DNA from: Spirosoma fluviale
Lineage (GTDB): Bacteria > Bacteroidota > Bacteroidia > Cytophagales > Cyclobacteriaceae
Assembly: GCA_945868725.1 (NCBI GenBank)
Contig: CAMBMU010000015.1
Span: 1 to 42,098, forward strand
Direction: 5' to 3'
DNA length: 42,098 nucleotides
Positions 42,080 through 42,098 of this stretch are shown here, one piece after another. The position numbers were made by a program, and so were the translations under genes. The stretch's first letter is position 1; the number at the start of each line of letters is the position of its first letter. The notes under the pieces were generated by a model that did not search any database, was not told the DNA's origin, and saw only the letters and a program-made list of their open reading frames with translations.

Positions 42080-42098
42080 TGTTTTTTTATTGCGGAAG
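42080..42098. other. Window end, no feature
   Basis: Only 19 non-coding bases follow the radical SAM stop. Nothing can be said about them. Confidence 0.5.

Overview
The window looks like a chromosomal segment of a Bacteroidota bacterium, most likely Cytophagales and perhaps close to Algoriphagus/Cyclobacteriaceae. This is inferred, not searched. The reasons are protein families typical of that phylum (an MBL-fold ligase-associated exonuclease, a PVC-type cytochrome c dehydrogenase lipoprotein with HEAT repeats, a Bacteroidota-style phosphoenolpyruvate carboxylase), weak Shine-Dalgarno sequences, promoters resembling the Bacteroidota TTTG-N19-TAnnTTTG type, and GTACCAAG-type intergenic repeats. 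I saw no rRNA, tRNA, CRISPR array, transposase or phage gene.

Layout. 1-9.1 kb is a housekeeping and protein quality-control block: the 3' part of dxr abutting rseP, then lon, hslU, a convergent SixA-like phosphatase, a cold-shock protein and an HtrA/DegQ protease. 9.2-13.4 kb holds a secreted serine hydrolase and an AT-rich ppc gene with an unusual leader of overlapping short frames. 13.6-16.5 kb is a tight operon of a GNAT/nitrilase fusion protein, kdsC and kdsA (KDO for lipopolysaccharide). 16.6-17.9 kb is an overlapping pair, a eukaryote-like 6-pyruvoyl-tetrahydropterin synthase (Cx5HGH motif) and folE, with a near-consensus promoter and two tandem terminators. 18.0-21.1 kb carries an SDR that lacks the catalytic Tyr, a coiled-coil protein, a STAS-like protein, a flavin-reductase-like protein and an orphan ligase-associated exonuclease. 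21.1-23.3 kb is guaA, flanked on both sides by intergenic repeats that include two 56-bp elements with GATTATCCGC/GCGGATAATC ends.

23.3-27.5 kb holds an ACP phosphodiesterase-like gene with a small membrane protein, a divergent Upf1-like helicase, and a convergent RhlE-type RNA helicase. 27.7-36.0 kb is an accessory carbohydrate block: a cytochrome c dehydrogenase-like lipoprotein, a TIM-barrel isomerase with a Tat signal, an SDR, a GntP permease on the opposite strand and a GH20-like lipoprotein. 36.2-39.8 kb is a minus-strand series of mostly unrelated small genes: dienelactone hydrolase, SnoaL-like protein, XRE regulator with a perfect inverted repeat upstream, DUF2200, sugar O-acetyltransferase and DUF1456. 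The window ends with a large radical SAM protein that can only start at TTG.

The clearest functional groupings are KDO synthesis, pterin synthesis (probably tetrahydrobiopterin-like rather than queuosine), envelope and cytosolic proteolysis, and a probable periplasmic sugar-oxidation and uptake cluster. The least explained items are the guaA-flanking 56-bp elements, the ppc leader, the Tyr-less SDR and the radical SAM protein.
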